NCBI GenBank assembly: GCA_016290325.1
Contig: JAEETL010000013.1
Coordinates: forward strand, 1-64,000
Length of the DNA: 64,000 nt
Origin: Muribaculaceae bacterium
GTDB taxonomy: Bacteria > Bacteroidota > Bacteroidia > Bacteroidales > Muribaculaceae
Direction of reading: 5' to 3'
The notes beneath the pieces were generated by a model. That model was not told the DNA's origin. It saw nothing but the letters and a program-made list of their open reading frames with translations, and searched no databases. Position numbers and translations under genes: made by a program. Shown here in pieces: positions 27,570 to 36,530 of the stretch (positions are counted from its first letter, which is position 1; every line of letters starts with the position of its first letter).

Positions 27570-28611
27570 TTGGCTCACAGCCATATTGACCCTGATTCTT
27601 ACGGTGTCGTCACTCACGGCCCAGGAAGTGGTCTGGAGTGTCGATGCCAACGTGTTGCTCAACAACCGTGAGGGCGGTGACGGCTATACCCCTGACCAGA
27701 CCTTCATGTTCACGCGCCTTGTCCCTGAGGTGGGCTTGTCGCTTAATGAAGGGGAGCATGTGCTTAAGGGTGGTGTCGCTTGGTACCAGCCCATGATCGA
27801 CGACATGCAGGGTTATAAAGTGTTGCCCACGCTTTATTATCAGTATAATCGCCCTGACGGATGGCATGTGGCCACGGGTCTCATTCCGCGTTCACTCATG
27901 GTTAAGCGCATGCCACGCTACTTGTGGAGTGACTCTCTGGACTATTGCCAGCCCAACCTGCATGGCGTGATGGTGCAACTGATCAAGCCCGCTGGCTATA
28001 CCGAACTTGCCGTGGATTGGAGGCAGTTGCAGACTGACAGCCAGCGTGAGGCGTTTGCTGTCATGCTGAACACCGACTGGCGCATCGCCGGGCCATTAAG
28101 CTTGGGCGGTCATGCGCAGTACAGCCACCTGGCCAAATCGCGTCTAAACGCTGGAAACCAGCATGTGAACGATGACATGGTCATCAACCCCATGGCGGCA
28201 CTAGACTTCTCGCACCGCACCGTGCTTGACTCGTTGCGAGTGGCAGCAGGAGCCATCATCGCCATGGAGCGAGACCGTGGGGAGGATCGCTGGCACCATC
28301 CAGCCGGATTTGTCGCTACAGCCACTGCCCGCTGGCGATGGCTGCAGCTTGACGAGACATGCTATCTGGGCAAGGACATCATGCCGTTGTACCCTGCACT
28401 GGGCAGTTTGTTGAACTTGGGTGATCCCTATTATCATAGTAGTACTTATAGCCGTACTGACTTGATATTTCACGTTGTGAGCAATGACTATGTGGACCTG
28501 TCGGGTTCGGTGGCATGGAATGCCACCGATAAGACCACTGGTTTCTGGCAACAGATTAGCTGCCGATTCTACTTTTCGGGATCATCAAAAAAACTAACGA
28601 TCAAAGACTAG
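27562..28611 (+). CDS. Predicted outer-membrane beta-barrel protein
   Basis: 349 aa. Signal peptide ([21 protein letters not shown], cleavage about 20). The rest alternates amphipathic strands rich in Trp/Tyr, for example [31 protein letters not shown] and [12 protein letters not shown], as in porin-like or DUF-type outer-membrane proteins of Bacteroidetes. I recognise no named family. It overlaps gltX by 8 bp and its stop codon lies in the heptameric array that leads to the Kdo transferase gene, so the three genes appear to be one transcription unit. Confidence 0.72.
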   Translation: MRNWLTAILTLILTVSSLTAQEVVWSVDANVLLNNREGGDGYTPDQTFMFTRLVPEVGLSLNEGEHVLKGGVAWYQPMIDDMQGYKVLPTLYYQYNRPDGWHVATGLIPRSLMVKRMPRYLWSDSLDYCQPNLHGVMVQLIKPAGYTELAVDWRQLQTDSQREAFAVMLNTDWRIAGPLSLGGHAQYSHLAKSRLNAGNQHVNDDMVINPMAALDFSHRTVLDSLRVAAGAIIAMERDRGEDRWHHPAGFVATATARWRWLQLDETCYLGKDIMPLYPALGSLLNLGDPYYHSSTYSRTDLIFHVVSNDYVDLSGSVAWNATDKTTGFWQQISCRFYFSGSSKKLTIKD

Positions 28612-28633
28612 TGACTAGCGACTAGTGATTAAA
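28606..28633. repeat. heptameric tandem repeat, 4 units (GACTAGT type)
   Basis: Four units beginning GACTAGT, GACTAGC. The first overlaps the TAG stop codon of the upstream gene; the last ends 12 bp before the Kdo transferase ATG. Confidence 0.8.
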
Positions 28634-28645
28634 AACATTAAACAA

Positions 28646-29890
28646 ATGGATCCATTATATAATCTGGGAGTAGCCGCTTACCGTAATGCCGTGAGATTTG
28701 CCGCAGGCCCGCTGCGCAACAGCAAGGCTAAACTGTTGCTGCGAGGGCAACGGCGCTGTTTCCGTACCCTGCAACGTAAACTCGACCCCGCGGGCGGATA
28801 CATTTGGATCCATGCCTCGTCATTGGGCGAGTTTGAACAAGGACGCCCACTCATCGAGATGATCAAGCGTGACCAGCCCCAAGCGCGCATCCTGCTCACG
28901 TTCTTCTCTCCCTCGGGCTACGAGGTGAGGAAAAATTTCAGCATGGTGGACGCTGTGGTGTATCTGCCGTTTGACATGTCCAAAAACGTGAAGAGATTTC
29001 TCGACTTGGTTAAGCCGTCGATAGCCATCTTTGTCAAGTATGAGTTTTGGGGCAACTACCTGAGCGCGCTTAAACAACGTGGAGTTCCCACCTATATCAT
29101 CTCGGCCATTTTCCGTCCCGGACAAATATTCTTCCGTCCTTGGGGAGGCATGTTCCGCAAGATGCTCAAGTGCTTTGACACGCTGTTTGTGCAAAACGAG
29201 CAGTCACGAGACTTGTTGGCGGGCATTGGCGTTGAGAATGTCGTTGTGGCGGGCGACACGCGATTTGACCGCGTGGCCGACGTGCGCGCTGCAGCACGTG
29301 AGTTCCCGGTGGTGGCCAAGTTTGTCGAGAATGCTAAATTCACACTGGTCATGGGCAGCTCATGGCCTCCTGACGAGGATATCGTCATTCCTTACTTCAA
29401 TGCACACCGCGACATGAAACTCATCATCGCTCCCCACGAGTTTGACCGCCACCGCCTGCATGTGCTCATGTCAAAATTGGCGCGTCCTGCCCGTTTCTAC
29501 AGCGAGGCCACCTTGAAGAACATCGAGAATGCCGACTGCCTCATCATTGACAGCTTTGGGCTCCTTTCCTCGCTGTACCGCTATGGCCAAGCGGCCTATG
29601 TGGGAGGCGGCTTCGGTGTGAGCATCCACAACATCAACGAGGCGGCCGTCTATGGCATCCCCGTGATTTTCGGCCCTAAATACCACAAGTTCCAGGAGGC
29701 TAAGGACCTGATTGAACTTGATGGCGCCATGAGCATTCACGATGCCGACTCGTTCTCGGCTGCTATGGACCCGCTGCTGGAGAATGAGCCGTTGCGCCTC
29801 CATTGTGGCAAGACCGCTGGTGACTATATCCAGTCCCACTTGGGCGGTACCAAGGTCATCTATGACTTGATTTTCTCGGGAAACAGATAA
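28646..29890 (+). CDS. waaA: 3-deoxy-D-manno-octulosonic acid (Kdo) transferase
   Basis: 414 aa from the ATG at 28646; a GTG at 28625 is in frame but lies inside the repeat array. GT30 family enzyme adding Kdo to lipid A precursors at the inner membrane. Features: IWIHASSLGEFEQGRPL (about 46-62, the family's conserved Glu), LTFFSPSGYEVRK, YEFWGNYL (about 130), and the C-terminal GGGFGVSIHNINEAAVYGIPVIFGP (about 316-340) sugar-nucleotide binding segment. The N-terminal amphipathic helix suits membrane association. Intact. Confidence 0.95.
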   Translation: MDPLYNLGVAAYRNAVRFAAGPLRNSKAKLLLRGQRRCFRTLQRKLDPAGGYIWIHASSLGEFEQGRPLIEMIKRDQPQARILLTFFSPSGYEVRKNFSMVDAVVYLPFDMSKNVKRFLDLVKPSIAIFVKYEFWGNYLSALKQRGVPTYIISAIFRPGQIFFRPWGGMFRKMLKCFDTLFVQNEQSRDLLAGIGVENVVVAGDTRFDRVADVRAAAREFPVVAKFVENAKFTLVMGSSWPPDEDIVIPYFNAHRDMKLIIAPHEFDRHRLHVLMSKLARPARFYSEATLKNIENADCLIIDSFGLLSSLYRYGQAAYVGGGFGVSIHNINEAAVYGIPVIFGPKYHKFQEAKDLIELDGAMSIHDADSFSAAMDPLLENEPLRLHCGKTAGDYIQSHLGGTKVIYDLIFSGNR

Positions 29891-29952
29891 AGGATACTTG
29901 GAAATCGGGTGGCTGCAAACGGTTCCCTTATTCAAAAAAAATCGGAAAATCG

Positions 29953-29983
29953 TTGAATATTAGCGGAATTTGATATACCTTTG
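29953..29983 (+). promoter_or_regulatory. Promoter of the DUF177-rpmF-fabH-era-der cluster
   Basis: TTG (29953-29955), 20 bp, TACCTTTG (29976-29983), 26 bp before the DUF177 ATG. Confidence 0.75.
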
Positions 29984-30009
29984 TGGCGCTTTAACGAAAA
30001 TTTCAGGAG

Positions 30010-30555
30010 ATGGTAGATGCTTTGAAGTTGAAAATCAAGACGTTACCATTTGGCACTCATGCGGTTGAGTGTCATGTGGACGAGTCATTTTTTAACAACG
30101 GAGAAGAGACCGAGGTGCGTCGCGCCGATGTTGATGTCACCATGCAGGTGACCCGCAAGAGCGAGAACGCCTACCGCCTGGAGATCACGTGCCACGGCAC
30201 AGTCACCACAGGCTGTGACCGTTGTCTCGATGATCTGGATTTGCCGGTGGATGTGAACTACTGCCTGAACGTGGAGCAAATGGGCACTGAGCTGGATGAC
30301 ACGAATGACGAACTCCTCATCGTGCCATCGGACTGGCGAGAGCTGGATACCGCACCCCTGGTGCGCGATACCGTGCTGCTCGCTCTGCCGATGACGCATT
30401 GTCACGAGAACGAGGACGACTGCAATGCCGACATGCTCAACGTGCTCGACAGTCATCGCGTCGAGGAAATACCCGACGGCGAGGACGACCCGCTGAGTGA
30501 AACTAACGGCACCGACCCACGCTGGGAGGCGCTGAAAAAATTGAAAGAACAATAA
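30010..30555 (+). CDS. DUF177 (YceD-like) protein
   Basis: 181 aa. DUF177/YceD family, which almost always precedes rpmF; thought to take part in 23S rRNA or ribosome maturation. It has the typical core CHGTVTTGCDRCLDDLDLPVD (about 58-78) with the CxxC, and the later DLxPLVRDTVLLALPM...CHEN (about 112-135) motif. C-terminus DPRWEALKKLKEQ is the family's usual end, leading 21 bp later into rpmF. Confidence 0.93.
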   Translation: MVDALKLKIKTLPFGTHAVECHVDESFFNNGEETEVRRADVDVTMQVTRKSENAYRLEITCHGTVTTGCDRCLDDLDLPVDVNYCLNVEQMGTELDDTNDELLIVPSDWRELDTAPLVRDTVLLALPMTHCHENEDDCNADMLNVLDSHRVEEIPDGEDDPLSETNGTDPRWEALKKLKEQ

Positions 30556-30576
30556 CTTTTAAATAACAACAAGAAA

Positions 30577-30759
30577 ATGGCACATCCTAAAAGAAGACAG
30601 TCTAAGACTCGTACCGCTAAGCGCCGCACCCACGACGTGGCTGTGGCTCCAACCATCGCTCAGTGCTCAAACTGTGGCGCATGGCATGTTTATCACACCG
30701 TATGCCCTGAGTGCGGTTACTACCGTGGCAAGAATGTGATGGGCAAGGAAGAGGCCTAA
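30577..30759 (+). CDS. rpmF: 50S ribosomal protein L32
   Basis: 60 aa, full length. MAHPKRRQSKTRTAKRRT opening, then a zinc-ribbon pair (CSNCGAWHVYHTVCPECGYY) with four cysteines intact. Binds 23S rRNA near the peptidyl-transferase domain. Strong linkage to the DUF177 gene upstream. Confidence 0.98.
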   Translation: MAHPKRRQSKTRTAKRRTHDVAVAPTIAQCSNCGAWHVYHTVCPECGYYRGKNVMGKEEA

Positions 30760-30910
30760 ATCCCATGATTGCTGCCCAATCATGGCAGTGACTGGCAGCG
30801 ACATGTGATCAACTAAAACGAGATATCCTGAATGGTCTGAATCCTTACATTATTCATCCATTTAGGATATTGAATTTCCTCATCTAATACATACAATAGC
30901 TTTCGAGCTT

Positions 30911-31894
30911 ATGCTGAACGCAAAAATTACTGGGATCGCTTCATTCCTTCCCGATGACGTGCTGGACAACGAAATGCTCTCGCAGATGGTGGACACCAAT
31001 GACGAGTGGATTACTACGCGCGTAGGTGTAAAGGAACGCCGCATCCTCAAGAAGCCTGTCGGCTCATCCTACATGGGCATTCAGGCTGTCAACAAACTGC
31101 TGGAGGAGACTGGAACCGACCGCAACGACATTGACCTGCTCATTTGCCCGACGTCCAATCCCGATTACCGATTCCCCTCAACGGCATCGGTCATCGCCCA
31201 TGGTACCGGCATTGAGAAGAAATGCTACGCTTATGACATTCAAGCGGCTTGTGCGGGATTCTTGGTAGGTCTCTATGAGGCCACCGCCTATATCCGTGCA
31301 GGCATTTACAAGAAGGTGATTGTTGTTTCTGCCGAGAAGATGTCGAGCATGGTGGACTATAATGACCGTGCGACATGCCCTCTGTTCGGTGACGCTGCAG
31401 CAGCGATGCTGCTCGAGCCTACCGAGGAGAACATCGGCGTAATGGATGGCATCTTCCACGTTGACGGCTCGGGACTGGAGCATCTGGTCTATAAGGCTGG
31501 TGGCTCGGCATTACGCACTAGCCACGAGACGGTTGACGCCAACTACCACTGTGTTTATCAGGAGGGTCGCGCCGTTTACCGTCATGCCGTTATCGACATG
31601 CTCACCTCGAGCAGGGACGTGATGAAGCGCAACAACCTGACCAACGAGAACATCCAGTGGTTTGTTCCCCATCAGGCTAACCTGCGCATCATCGAGGCCG
31701 TCGGCCAGCGTCTGGGCATCCCCGATGAGAAGGTGCTCGTCAACATCCAGCACCGCGGCAACACCAGTGCTGCCAGCATTCCCTTGTGCCTCGACGAGAA
31801 CAAGCATCGCCTGAAAAAAGGTGACAAGCTCGTCCTCACCGCTTTTGGCGCAGGGTTTACTTGGGGAGCGCTCTACATCATCTGGTCGCTTTAA
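30911..31894 (+). CDS. fabH: 3-oxoacyl-ACP synthase III FabH
   Basis: 327 aa. Starts fatty acid synthesis by condensing acetyl-CoA with malonyl-ACP. The catalytic triad is visible: Cys in IQAACAGFLVG (about 114), His in VPHQANLRII (about 257), and Asn in HRGNTSAASIP (about 287). In many bacteria plsX lies between rpmF and fabH, but here it is absent. The gap of 151 bp between rpmF and fabH holds no gene. A long imperfect hairpin follows before era. Confidence 0.97.
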   Translation: MLNAKITGIASFLPDDVLDNEMLSQMVDTNDEWITTRVGVKERRILKKPVGSSYMGIQAVNKLLEETGTDRNDIDLLICPTSNPDYRFPSTASVIAHGTGIEKKCYAYDIQAACAGFLVGLYEATAYIRAGIYKKVIVVSAEKMSSMVDYNDRATCPLFGDAAAAMLLEPTEENIGVMDGIFHVDGSGLEHLVYKAGGSALRTSHETVDANYHCVYQEGRAVYRHAVIDMLTSSRDVMKRNNLTNENIQWFVPHQANLRIIEAVGQRLGIPDEKVLVNIQHRGNTSAASIPLCLDENKHRLKKGDKLVLTAFGAGFTWGALYIIWSL

Positions 31895-31915
31895 CCCAGA
31901 TGATAACGAGACAAT

Positions 31916-31964
31916 GAAGCATCACTACTCACCCTGTGTTACTGCAAGAGAGTAGCGATGCTTC
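31916..31964 (+). terminator. Hairpin between fabH and era
   Basis: GAAGCATCACTACTC pairs with GAGTAGCGATGCTTC (15 bp, one mismatch) around a 19-nt loop; only TTGAAT follows. It could be a weak terminator, an attenuator, or an RNA-processing site within the cluster. Confidence 0.5.
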
Positions 31965-31973
31965 TTGAATATA

Positions 31974-32001
31974 GAAACTAAGGACTAAAAACAAAGGACT
32001 A
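31974..32001. repeat. heptameric tandem repeat, 4 units (AGGACTA type)
   Basis: Units GAAACTA, AGGACTA, AAAACAA, AGGACTA end 2 bp before the era ATG, so the repeat occupies the ribosome-binding region. Confidence 0.75.
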
Positions 32002-32003
32002 AA

Positions 32004-32885
32004 ATGCATCGAGCAGGATTTGTCAACATCGTGGGCAACCCCAATGTGGGAAAATCGACACTGAGCAACCGCCTGGTGGGAGAGCGCCTGTCTATCATTA
32101 CCAGCAAGGCTCAGACCACCCGTCACCGCATCATGGGCATCGTCAACGGCGAGGATTACCAGATTGTCTTCAGCGACACCCCTGGAGTGCTCAAGCCCAA
32201 GTTCAGGCTCCAGCAGAGCATGCTGGAGTACTCGACAGGCGCCTTGATCGACGCCGACGTGCTGCTTTATGTCACCGATGTGGTGGAGAGTCCCACCAAG
32301 AACCAGGACTTCCTCGACCGCGTGGCTAGGGAGAAAATCCCCATTCTGCTCGTCATCAACAAGATTGACCTGCTCAAGGGCAACGACGACCTGGTGCGCC
32401 TTATCGAGCAATGGAAGCAACTGCTGCCCAATGCCGAGATCTTCCCCACCAGCGCACTCGAGAACTTCAACGTCGATAACATCATGAAGCGCATCGTCGA
32501 ACTCCTGCCCGAGAGTCCCCCTTATTTCGGCAAGGACGCTTTGACCGACCGCAGCAGCCGCTTTTTTGTCACCGAGATTGTGAGGGAGAAAATCCTGCTC
32601 ACCTATGACAAGGAAGTGCCCTATGCCACCCAGGTCATCGTCGAGAAATTTGATGAGAGCGACACCGCCATCCACATTATGGCGGTCATCTATGTCGAGC
32701 GCGATAGCCAAAAAGGCATCATCATCGGCCACCAGGGCAGCAAGCTCAAGAGGGTAGGGACCCTGGCGCGCAAGGACATTGAGACCTTCTTTGAGAAAAA
32801 AGTCTTCCTCGAGCTGTATGTTAAGGTCGAGAAAGACTGGCGCAACCAGGAGAGCAAACTGCGAGCCTTTGGCTACATCGAGTAA
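32004..32885 (+). CDS. era: GTPase Era
   Basis: 293 aa. Ribosome-assembly GTPase binding 16S rRNA 3' end. G1 GNPNVGKST (about 10-18), G2/G3 with TTRHR and DTPG (about 56-59), G4 NKID (about 119-122). The C-terminal KH domain contains QKGIIIGHQGSKLKRVG (about 235-251) and the family's FLELYVKVEKDWR. Full length. Followed after a heptameric array by der. Confidence 0.97.
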   Translation: MHRAGFVNIVGNPNVGKSTLSNRLVGERLSIITSKAQTTRHRIMGIVNGEDYQIVFSDTPGVLKPKFRLQQSMLEYSTGALIDADVLLYVTDVVESPTKNQDFLDRVAREKIPILLVINKIDLLKGNDDLVRLIEQWKQLLPNAEIFPTSALENFNVDNIMKRIVELLPESPPYFGKDALTDRSSRFFVTEIVREKILLTYDKEVPYATQVIVEKFDESDTAIHIMAVIYVERDSQKGIIIGHQGSKLKRVGTLARKDIETFFEKKVFLELYVKVEKDWRNQESKLRAFGYIE

Positions 32886-32912
32886 TCAACACGACAAGAA
32901 ATATTACTAACT

Positions 32913-32940
32913 GGCTAGCGACTAATGACTAGCCACTAAA
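32913..32940. repeat. heptameric tandem repeat, 4 units (GACTAAT type)
   Basis: Units GGCTAGC, GACTAAT, GACTAGC, CACTAAA end 10 bp before the der ATG. Confidence 0.8.
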
Positions 32941-32950
32941 ATTGATAAAC

Positions 32951-34264
32951 ATGGGTAGATTAGTAGCAATCGTGGGTAGGCCCAATGTGGGCAAGTCAAC
33001 GCTGTTTAACCGCTTGACTCAAACGCGTGATGCCATCGTCAACGACACCAGCGGCACCACGCGCGACCGCCAGTACGGCAAGATGGAGTGGAACGGCATG
33101 GAAATGTCGGTTGTCGATACCGGCGGATGGGTCGTCAACAGCGAGGATATCTTTGAGGAAGAAATCAACAAGCAGGTGCATCTCGCCATTGACGAGGCCG
33201 ACGTGATCCTCTTTGTCGTTGACATCAAGAACGGCATCACCGACCTCGACGACCATGTGGCCGACATCCTGCGCCGCACTTCCAAGCCCGTCATCGTCGT
33301 AGCCAACAAGGACGACAACAACCAGAGCATGTATGCCGAGGCCGAGTTTTACGCCCTGGGTCTGGGCGCGCCGTTCTCTATTTCGGCCGCCAACGGCAAC
33401 GGCACGGGAGACCTGCTCGACGAGGTGGTCAGGAAAATGCCCGACAAGGCCGAGGAAGAGCTCGAGAACGATCTGCCACGCCTTGCCATCGTGGGCAGGC
33501 CCAATGCCGGCAAGTCATCGCTGGTCAACGCCCTCATGGACGAGCAGCGCAACATCGTCACCGACATCGCCGGCACCACGCGCGACAGCATCTACTCGCG
33601 TTACAACAAGTTTGGCTTCAACTTCTATCTCGTGGACACCGCCGGTATCCGCAAGAAGAATAAGGTCAATGAGGACATCGAGTACTACTCGGTGCTGCGC
33701 TCCATCCGCGCCATCGAGAACAGCGACGTGTGCATCCTGCTCATCGACGCTACCCGCGGCATCGAGGCCCAGGACGTCAACATCTTCTCCATCATCCAAA
33801 AGAACCGCAAGGGACTCGTCGTGCTTGTCAACAAGTGGGACCTCACCCAGGATAAGTCACAACAGGCCATCGACTACTTCGAGGCCACTATCCGCGAGCG
33901 CTTCGCTCCGTTCACCGACTTCCCCATCATCTTCGGTTCGGCGCTCACCAAGCAGCGCATCCACAAGGTGTTGCAAACGGCCCAGGACGTGTATAACAAC
34001 CGTCACATCACCATCCCCACCTCACAGCTCAACAATGTCATGCAGGAAGCCATCCAGGCTTTCCCGCCCCCTGCTGTCAAGGGCAAGTACATCAAGATCA
34101 AGTACATCACCATGCTTAAGGGCGCCCATGTTCCCACGTTTATCTTCTTCTGTAACCTGCCCCAGTGGATCAAAGATCCCTACAAGCGTTACCTCGAGAA
34201 CAAGATACGCGAGAACTGGAACTTGCACGGCACGGCCATCAACCTCTTCTTCAGGGAGAAGTAA
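32951..34264 (+). CDS. der: GTPase Der (EngA)
   Basis: 437 aa from the ATG at 32951 (a TTG at 32942 is less likely). Double-GTPase required for 50S assembly. First G domain: GRPNVGKST (about 8-16), DTGGWV, NKDD. Second: GRPNAGKSS (about 182-190), [16 protein letters not shown] (about 297). C-terminal KH-like domain ends [14 protein letters not shown]. Complete. Ends the ribosome/fatty-acid cluster; a strong terminator follows. Confidence 0.97.
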   Translation: MGRLVAIVGRPNVGKSTLFNRLTQTRDAIVNDTSGTTRDRQYGKMEWNGMEMSVVDTGGWVVNSEDIFEEEINKQVHLAIDEADVILFVVDIKNGITDLDDHVADILRRTSKPVIVVANKDDNNQSMYAEAEFYALGLGAPFSISAANGNGTGDLLDEVVRKMPDKAEEELENDLPRLAIVGRPNAGKSSLVNALMDEQRNIVTDIAGTTRDSIYSRYNKFGFNFYLVDTAGIRKKNKVNEDIEYYSVLRSIRAIENSDVCILLIDATRGIEAQDVNIFSIIQKNRKGLVVLVNKWDLTQDKSQQAIDYFEATIRERFAPFTDFPIIFGSALTKQRIHKVLQTAQDVYNNRHITIPTSQLNNVMQEAIQAFPPPAVKGKYIKIKYITMLKGAHVPTFIFFCNLPQWIKDPYKRYLENKIRENWNLHGTAINLFFREK

Positions 34265-34278
34265 ACCTATCACGAGCC

Positions 34279-34314
34279 ATGGGCGGGAAATACCATATTT
34301 TCCGCCCATAACTT
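34279..34314 (+). terminator. Intrinsic terminator after der
   Basis: A 13-bp stem (ATGGGCGGGAAAT with ATTTTCCGCCCAT, one wobble) and a 5-nt loop, then AACTTTCTG. Confidence 0.7.
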
Positions 34315-34672
34315 TCTGATTTACAGATGTTAGTGGAATTTCTCTAGGCTTGTCAAGCATTTTTATGCAAAAAAAGTTGCCAAAACATTTGGTGCAGTTC
34401 AAAAATTCTTACTACTTTTGTGCACTCAATTAAAACTAAGACGATTTAAAAGGATACTACAACAACTTTTCATCTTGTTTGTGTAGCTTTTATAAAAAAT
34501 ACAACAACAAGAACATATATACTTGAATTTTGGTTATGAAGATGGTGTACTTTTGTGAAAAAGTGCACTTTCGTTTTATATCAGGGACTTTTTTGCTCGT
34601 CTTGGGGTGGATTTATCGATTTTTTGCCTAAATTTGCCATCACAAATCCAATATTATAAAACGATTACCACT
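34315..34672 (+). promoter_or_regulatory. Long AT-rich leader with three tandem -7-like boxes
   Basis: This 358-bp stretch has no convincing gene. It holds three exact TAnnTTTG matches on the plus strand: TACTTTTG at 34413-34420 (TTTG 21 bp upstream at 34388), TACTTTTG at 34548-34555, and TAAATTTG at 34629-34636, the last 36 bp before the coiled-coil gene. An inverted repeat (GTGTACTTTT/AAAAGTGCAC, 34545-34568) covers the middle box. A 31-codon frame starts at 34536 but is unsupported. Confidence 0.45.
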
Positions 34673-35374
34673 ATGAAGAGAATCAAACTGCTGGTCATCT
34701 CAATGGCCGTAATCATGATGGCCGCCACAGCACCCGCTGCTCTGGCCCAGGCAACGCAAAACGTGCAGCAACTCGAGAAAGACATCGAGATGCACGAGAA
34801 AAACATCAAGGACAAGGAAGCGGCGATAAAGGATCTTGAGGAGCGCATCGATGCGCTCAAGTCCCAAGTCAAGGACCTCGAGTCACAAAAGAAAGCGCTC
34901 GAGAAAGAGATGAAAGAAGAAATCAAGACCCGTAAGGATAAGTTCACCAACCGCGACGAGCTCGTCTATGACCAGGAGATCGTCGATGTCCTCTACAACC
35001 CCTACAACAAGAGCGACGTCGAGGAGGCCCTGCGCAGCTTCGAGGGCATGGAGACCAAGGATGTGATCAAGAAGAAGGAACTCGTGGAGAAATACGGCGA
35101 GTACACCAAGGACCTCAGGGAGTTCATGGAGAAGGCCAAGAAAGGTCTGGCCAACAACAGGTGGAAATACCTCTCATCGTCCAGCGACGAGTACAAGAAA
35201 TTTGAAAAAGGCCTCAAGGGCACCAAGTACTGGAAAGTCTATAACAAAAAAGAGAAAAACGAGAGCATCGACTACCTCGACCGCGTCATGGACCGCATCA
35301 TGCGTTTCAAGAACGACGGCCTCAAAAGCGAGAGCCAGTACAACGAGATCCTCAACATGCTCTACGCCAACTAA
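34673..35374 (+). CDS. Periplasmic coiled-coil protein of unknown function
   Basis: 233 aa from the ATG at 34673; 22 more codons are open upstream but would begin before the nearest -7 box, and the signal peptide starts here. Signal peptide about 1-26 (APAALAQ). Residues about 30-85 form a strongly predicted coiled coil (QLEKDIEMHEKNIKDKEAAI... heptads). The C-terminal half is charged and helical (NRDELVYDQEIVDVLYNPYNKSD, later YWKVYNKKEKNESIDYLDRVM). No known domain. A terminator follows, so it is monocistronic. Confidence 0.72.
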   Translation: MKRIKLLVISMAVIMMAATAPAALAQATQNVQQLEKDIEMHEKNIKDKEAAIKDLEERIDALKSQVKDLESQKKALEKEMKEEIKTRKDKFTNRDELVYDQEIVDVLYNPYNKSDVEEALRSFEGMETKDVIKKKELVEKYGEYTKDLREFMEKAKKGLANNRWKYLSSSSDEYKKFEKGLKGTKYWKVYNKKEKNESIDYLDRVMDRIMRFKNDGLKSESQYNEILNMLYAN

Positions 35375-35395
35375 CGTCGCTGAATAGCCACGATT

Positions 35396-35446
35396 GCAGG
35401 GATGCCGCACCATCAGTTTGTCGATGACACGGCATCCCTTGCTTAT
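35396..35446 (+). terminator. Intrinsic terminator after the coiled-coil gene
   Basis: GCAGGGATGCCG pairs with CGGCATCCCTTGC (12 bp, one bulge) around a 22-nt loop, followed by TTATTG. Confidence 0.6.
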
Positions 35447-35597
35447 TGAATCACATAGAATCAACGAGGCAATTCAAAGAAAAAACGCTCAATCATTTGA
35501 ATTCTTCACAAGTATGTATTAACTTTGTGAGCGTGTAATCCCGACAATTGCACGATTATTATTTGACTAATTATTGTTTAATCTAAACATCATCACT

Positions 35598-36266
35598 ATG
35601 AACGGGAAAAAGATATGCAAATCCTTGCGTGAAATCCGTTGCCGCATCGCTCAGGCCAACGACATTGATTTCATGCCCCATGTCTGCACCCATGAGGGTG
35701 ACTGCGCCGGCACCTGTCCGGCTTGTGAGAGCGAGTTGCGATACATCGAGCGCCAGTTGCTCAGGCGCACCGCACTGGGCAAGAAAGTGGCTCTAGCCGG
35801 GCTAGCCCTGGGAGCAGCCTCGTTGATGCCCATGCATGCACAGCAAGTGGCAACCACAACACCCCAAGCCACTACCCAGCGGACCACTCCGCGGTTGGTC
35901 GATGCCGCCCCAGGCGACACCACGGCAGTCGTGGTGCGAGGCAAAGTCATCTGCGAGGATGACACGTGTGAAGCCATCGGCGCACACGTTATCCTCAAAG
36001 GGACCAAACTCGGCACAGGGACCGACATCGATGGCAATTTCGCCATTCGCGTGCCCAAGGGCAGCAAACTCGTCATCTCCTATATAGGATACGAGACTCA
36101 AGAATACGAGGTAAAAGCGACAACGGCCAATGAAGGTGTCGTCATCGCCCTCAAACTGAAAGACGACTTAAAAGAAGAGATAGTCATCGTTGGCGGGATT
36201 CAAATCAGCCCTAAAATGCACGCTGTAGATGCCGACATCTACCTGCCCGACAGTCCACGACGTTGA
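35598..36266 (+). CDS. CarboxypepD-regulatory-domain protein with Cys-rich N-terminus
   Basis: 222 aa from the ATG at 35598. N-terminal segment (about 1-60) has the Bacteroidetes pattern PHVCTHEGDCAGTCPACESEL with a run of cysteines, then a helix ending LGKK. A hydrophobic stretch (about 62-80) could be an internal signal anchor. The C-terminal domain (about 110-190) is a CarboxypepD_reg/CNA-like beta-sandwich: VVRGKVICEDDTCEAIGAHVILKGTKLGTGTDIDGNFAIRVPKGSKLVISYIGYETQ. In TonB receptors this domain precedes a plug and barrel, but this protein stops just after it. Function unknown. It borders the integrated element. Confidence 0.72.
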   Translation: MNGKKICKSLREIRCRIAQANDIDFMPHVCTHEGDCAGTCPACESELRYIERQLLRRTALGKKVALAGLALGAASLMPMHAQQVATTTPQATTQRTTPRLVDAAPGDTTAVVVRGKVICEDDTCEAIGAHVILKGTKLGTGTDIDGNFAIRVPKGSKLVISYIGYETQEYEVKATTANEGVVIALKLKDDLKEEIVIVGGIQISPKMHAVDADIYLPDSPRR

Positions 36267-36297
36267 GTGCAGCATTTCCAAGCAGGAACTAAAACAA

Positions 36298-36327
36298 AAC
36301 CGCCGGCACCATCAAGTGTCAGCGGTT
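36298..36327 (+). terminator. Hairpin before the integrated element
   Basis: AACCGC pairs with GCGGTT and inner GGCAC with GTGTC; TTATTG follows. It ends 4 bp before the left att repeat. Confidence 0.55.
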
Positions 36328-36331
36328 TATT

Positions 36332-36345
36332 GTGGTCCCACTTGG
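36332..36345. repeat. Left attachment-site repeat (att)
   Basis: Exact 14-bp match to the tRNA 3' end copy at 42778-42791. It differs on its outer flank, as expected for the chromosome junction. Confidence 0.8.
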
Positions 36346-36477
36346 ACCAATAGATATTTTATCGTGTTTTTCTTCACTTGTTTTTGTTTTATTGTATATC
36401 AGTTAGTTAATCATAAAATAAGCACAATTAAAAGAAAATAATATCAATAATTTGTGAAATAATTGAGAAACTTTTAT

Positions 36478-36485
36478 TATCTTTG
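36478..36485 (+). promoter_or_regulatory. -7 promoter element of the integrase gene
   Basis: TATCTTTG, 45 bp before the integrase ATG, with TTTG at 36451-36454 (23 bp spacing). The word TTTGTGAAA at 36451-36459 overlaps the -33 and recurs in the right end of the element. Confidence 0.6.
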
Positions 36486-36530
36486 CAGTGATATTAAATA
36501 ACGATAGTAACACAATCATTTCACAGCAGT

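Noticed and set aside
34536-34631. 31-codon hydrophobic frame in the leader of the coiled-coil gene
   Set aside because: Overlaps two -7 boxes and an inverted repeat; nothing beyond hydrophobicity supports it.
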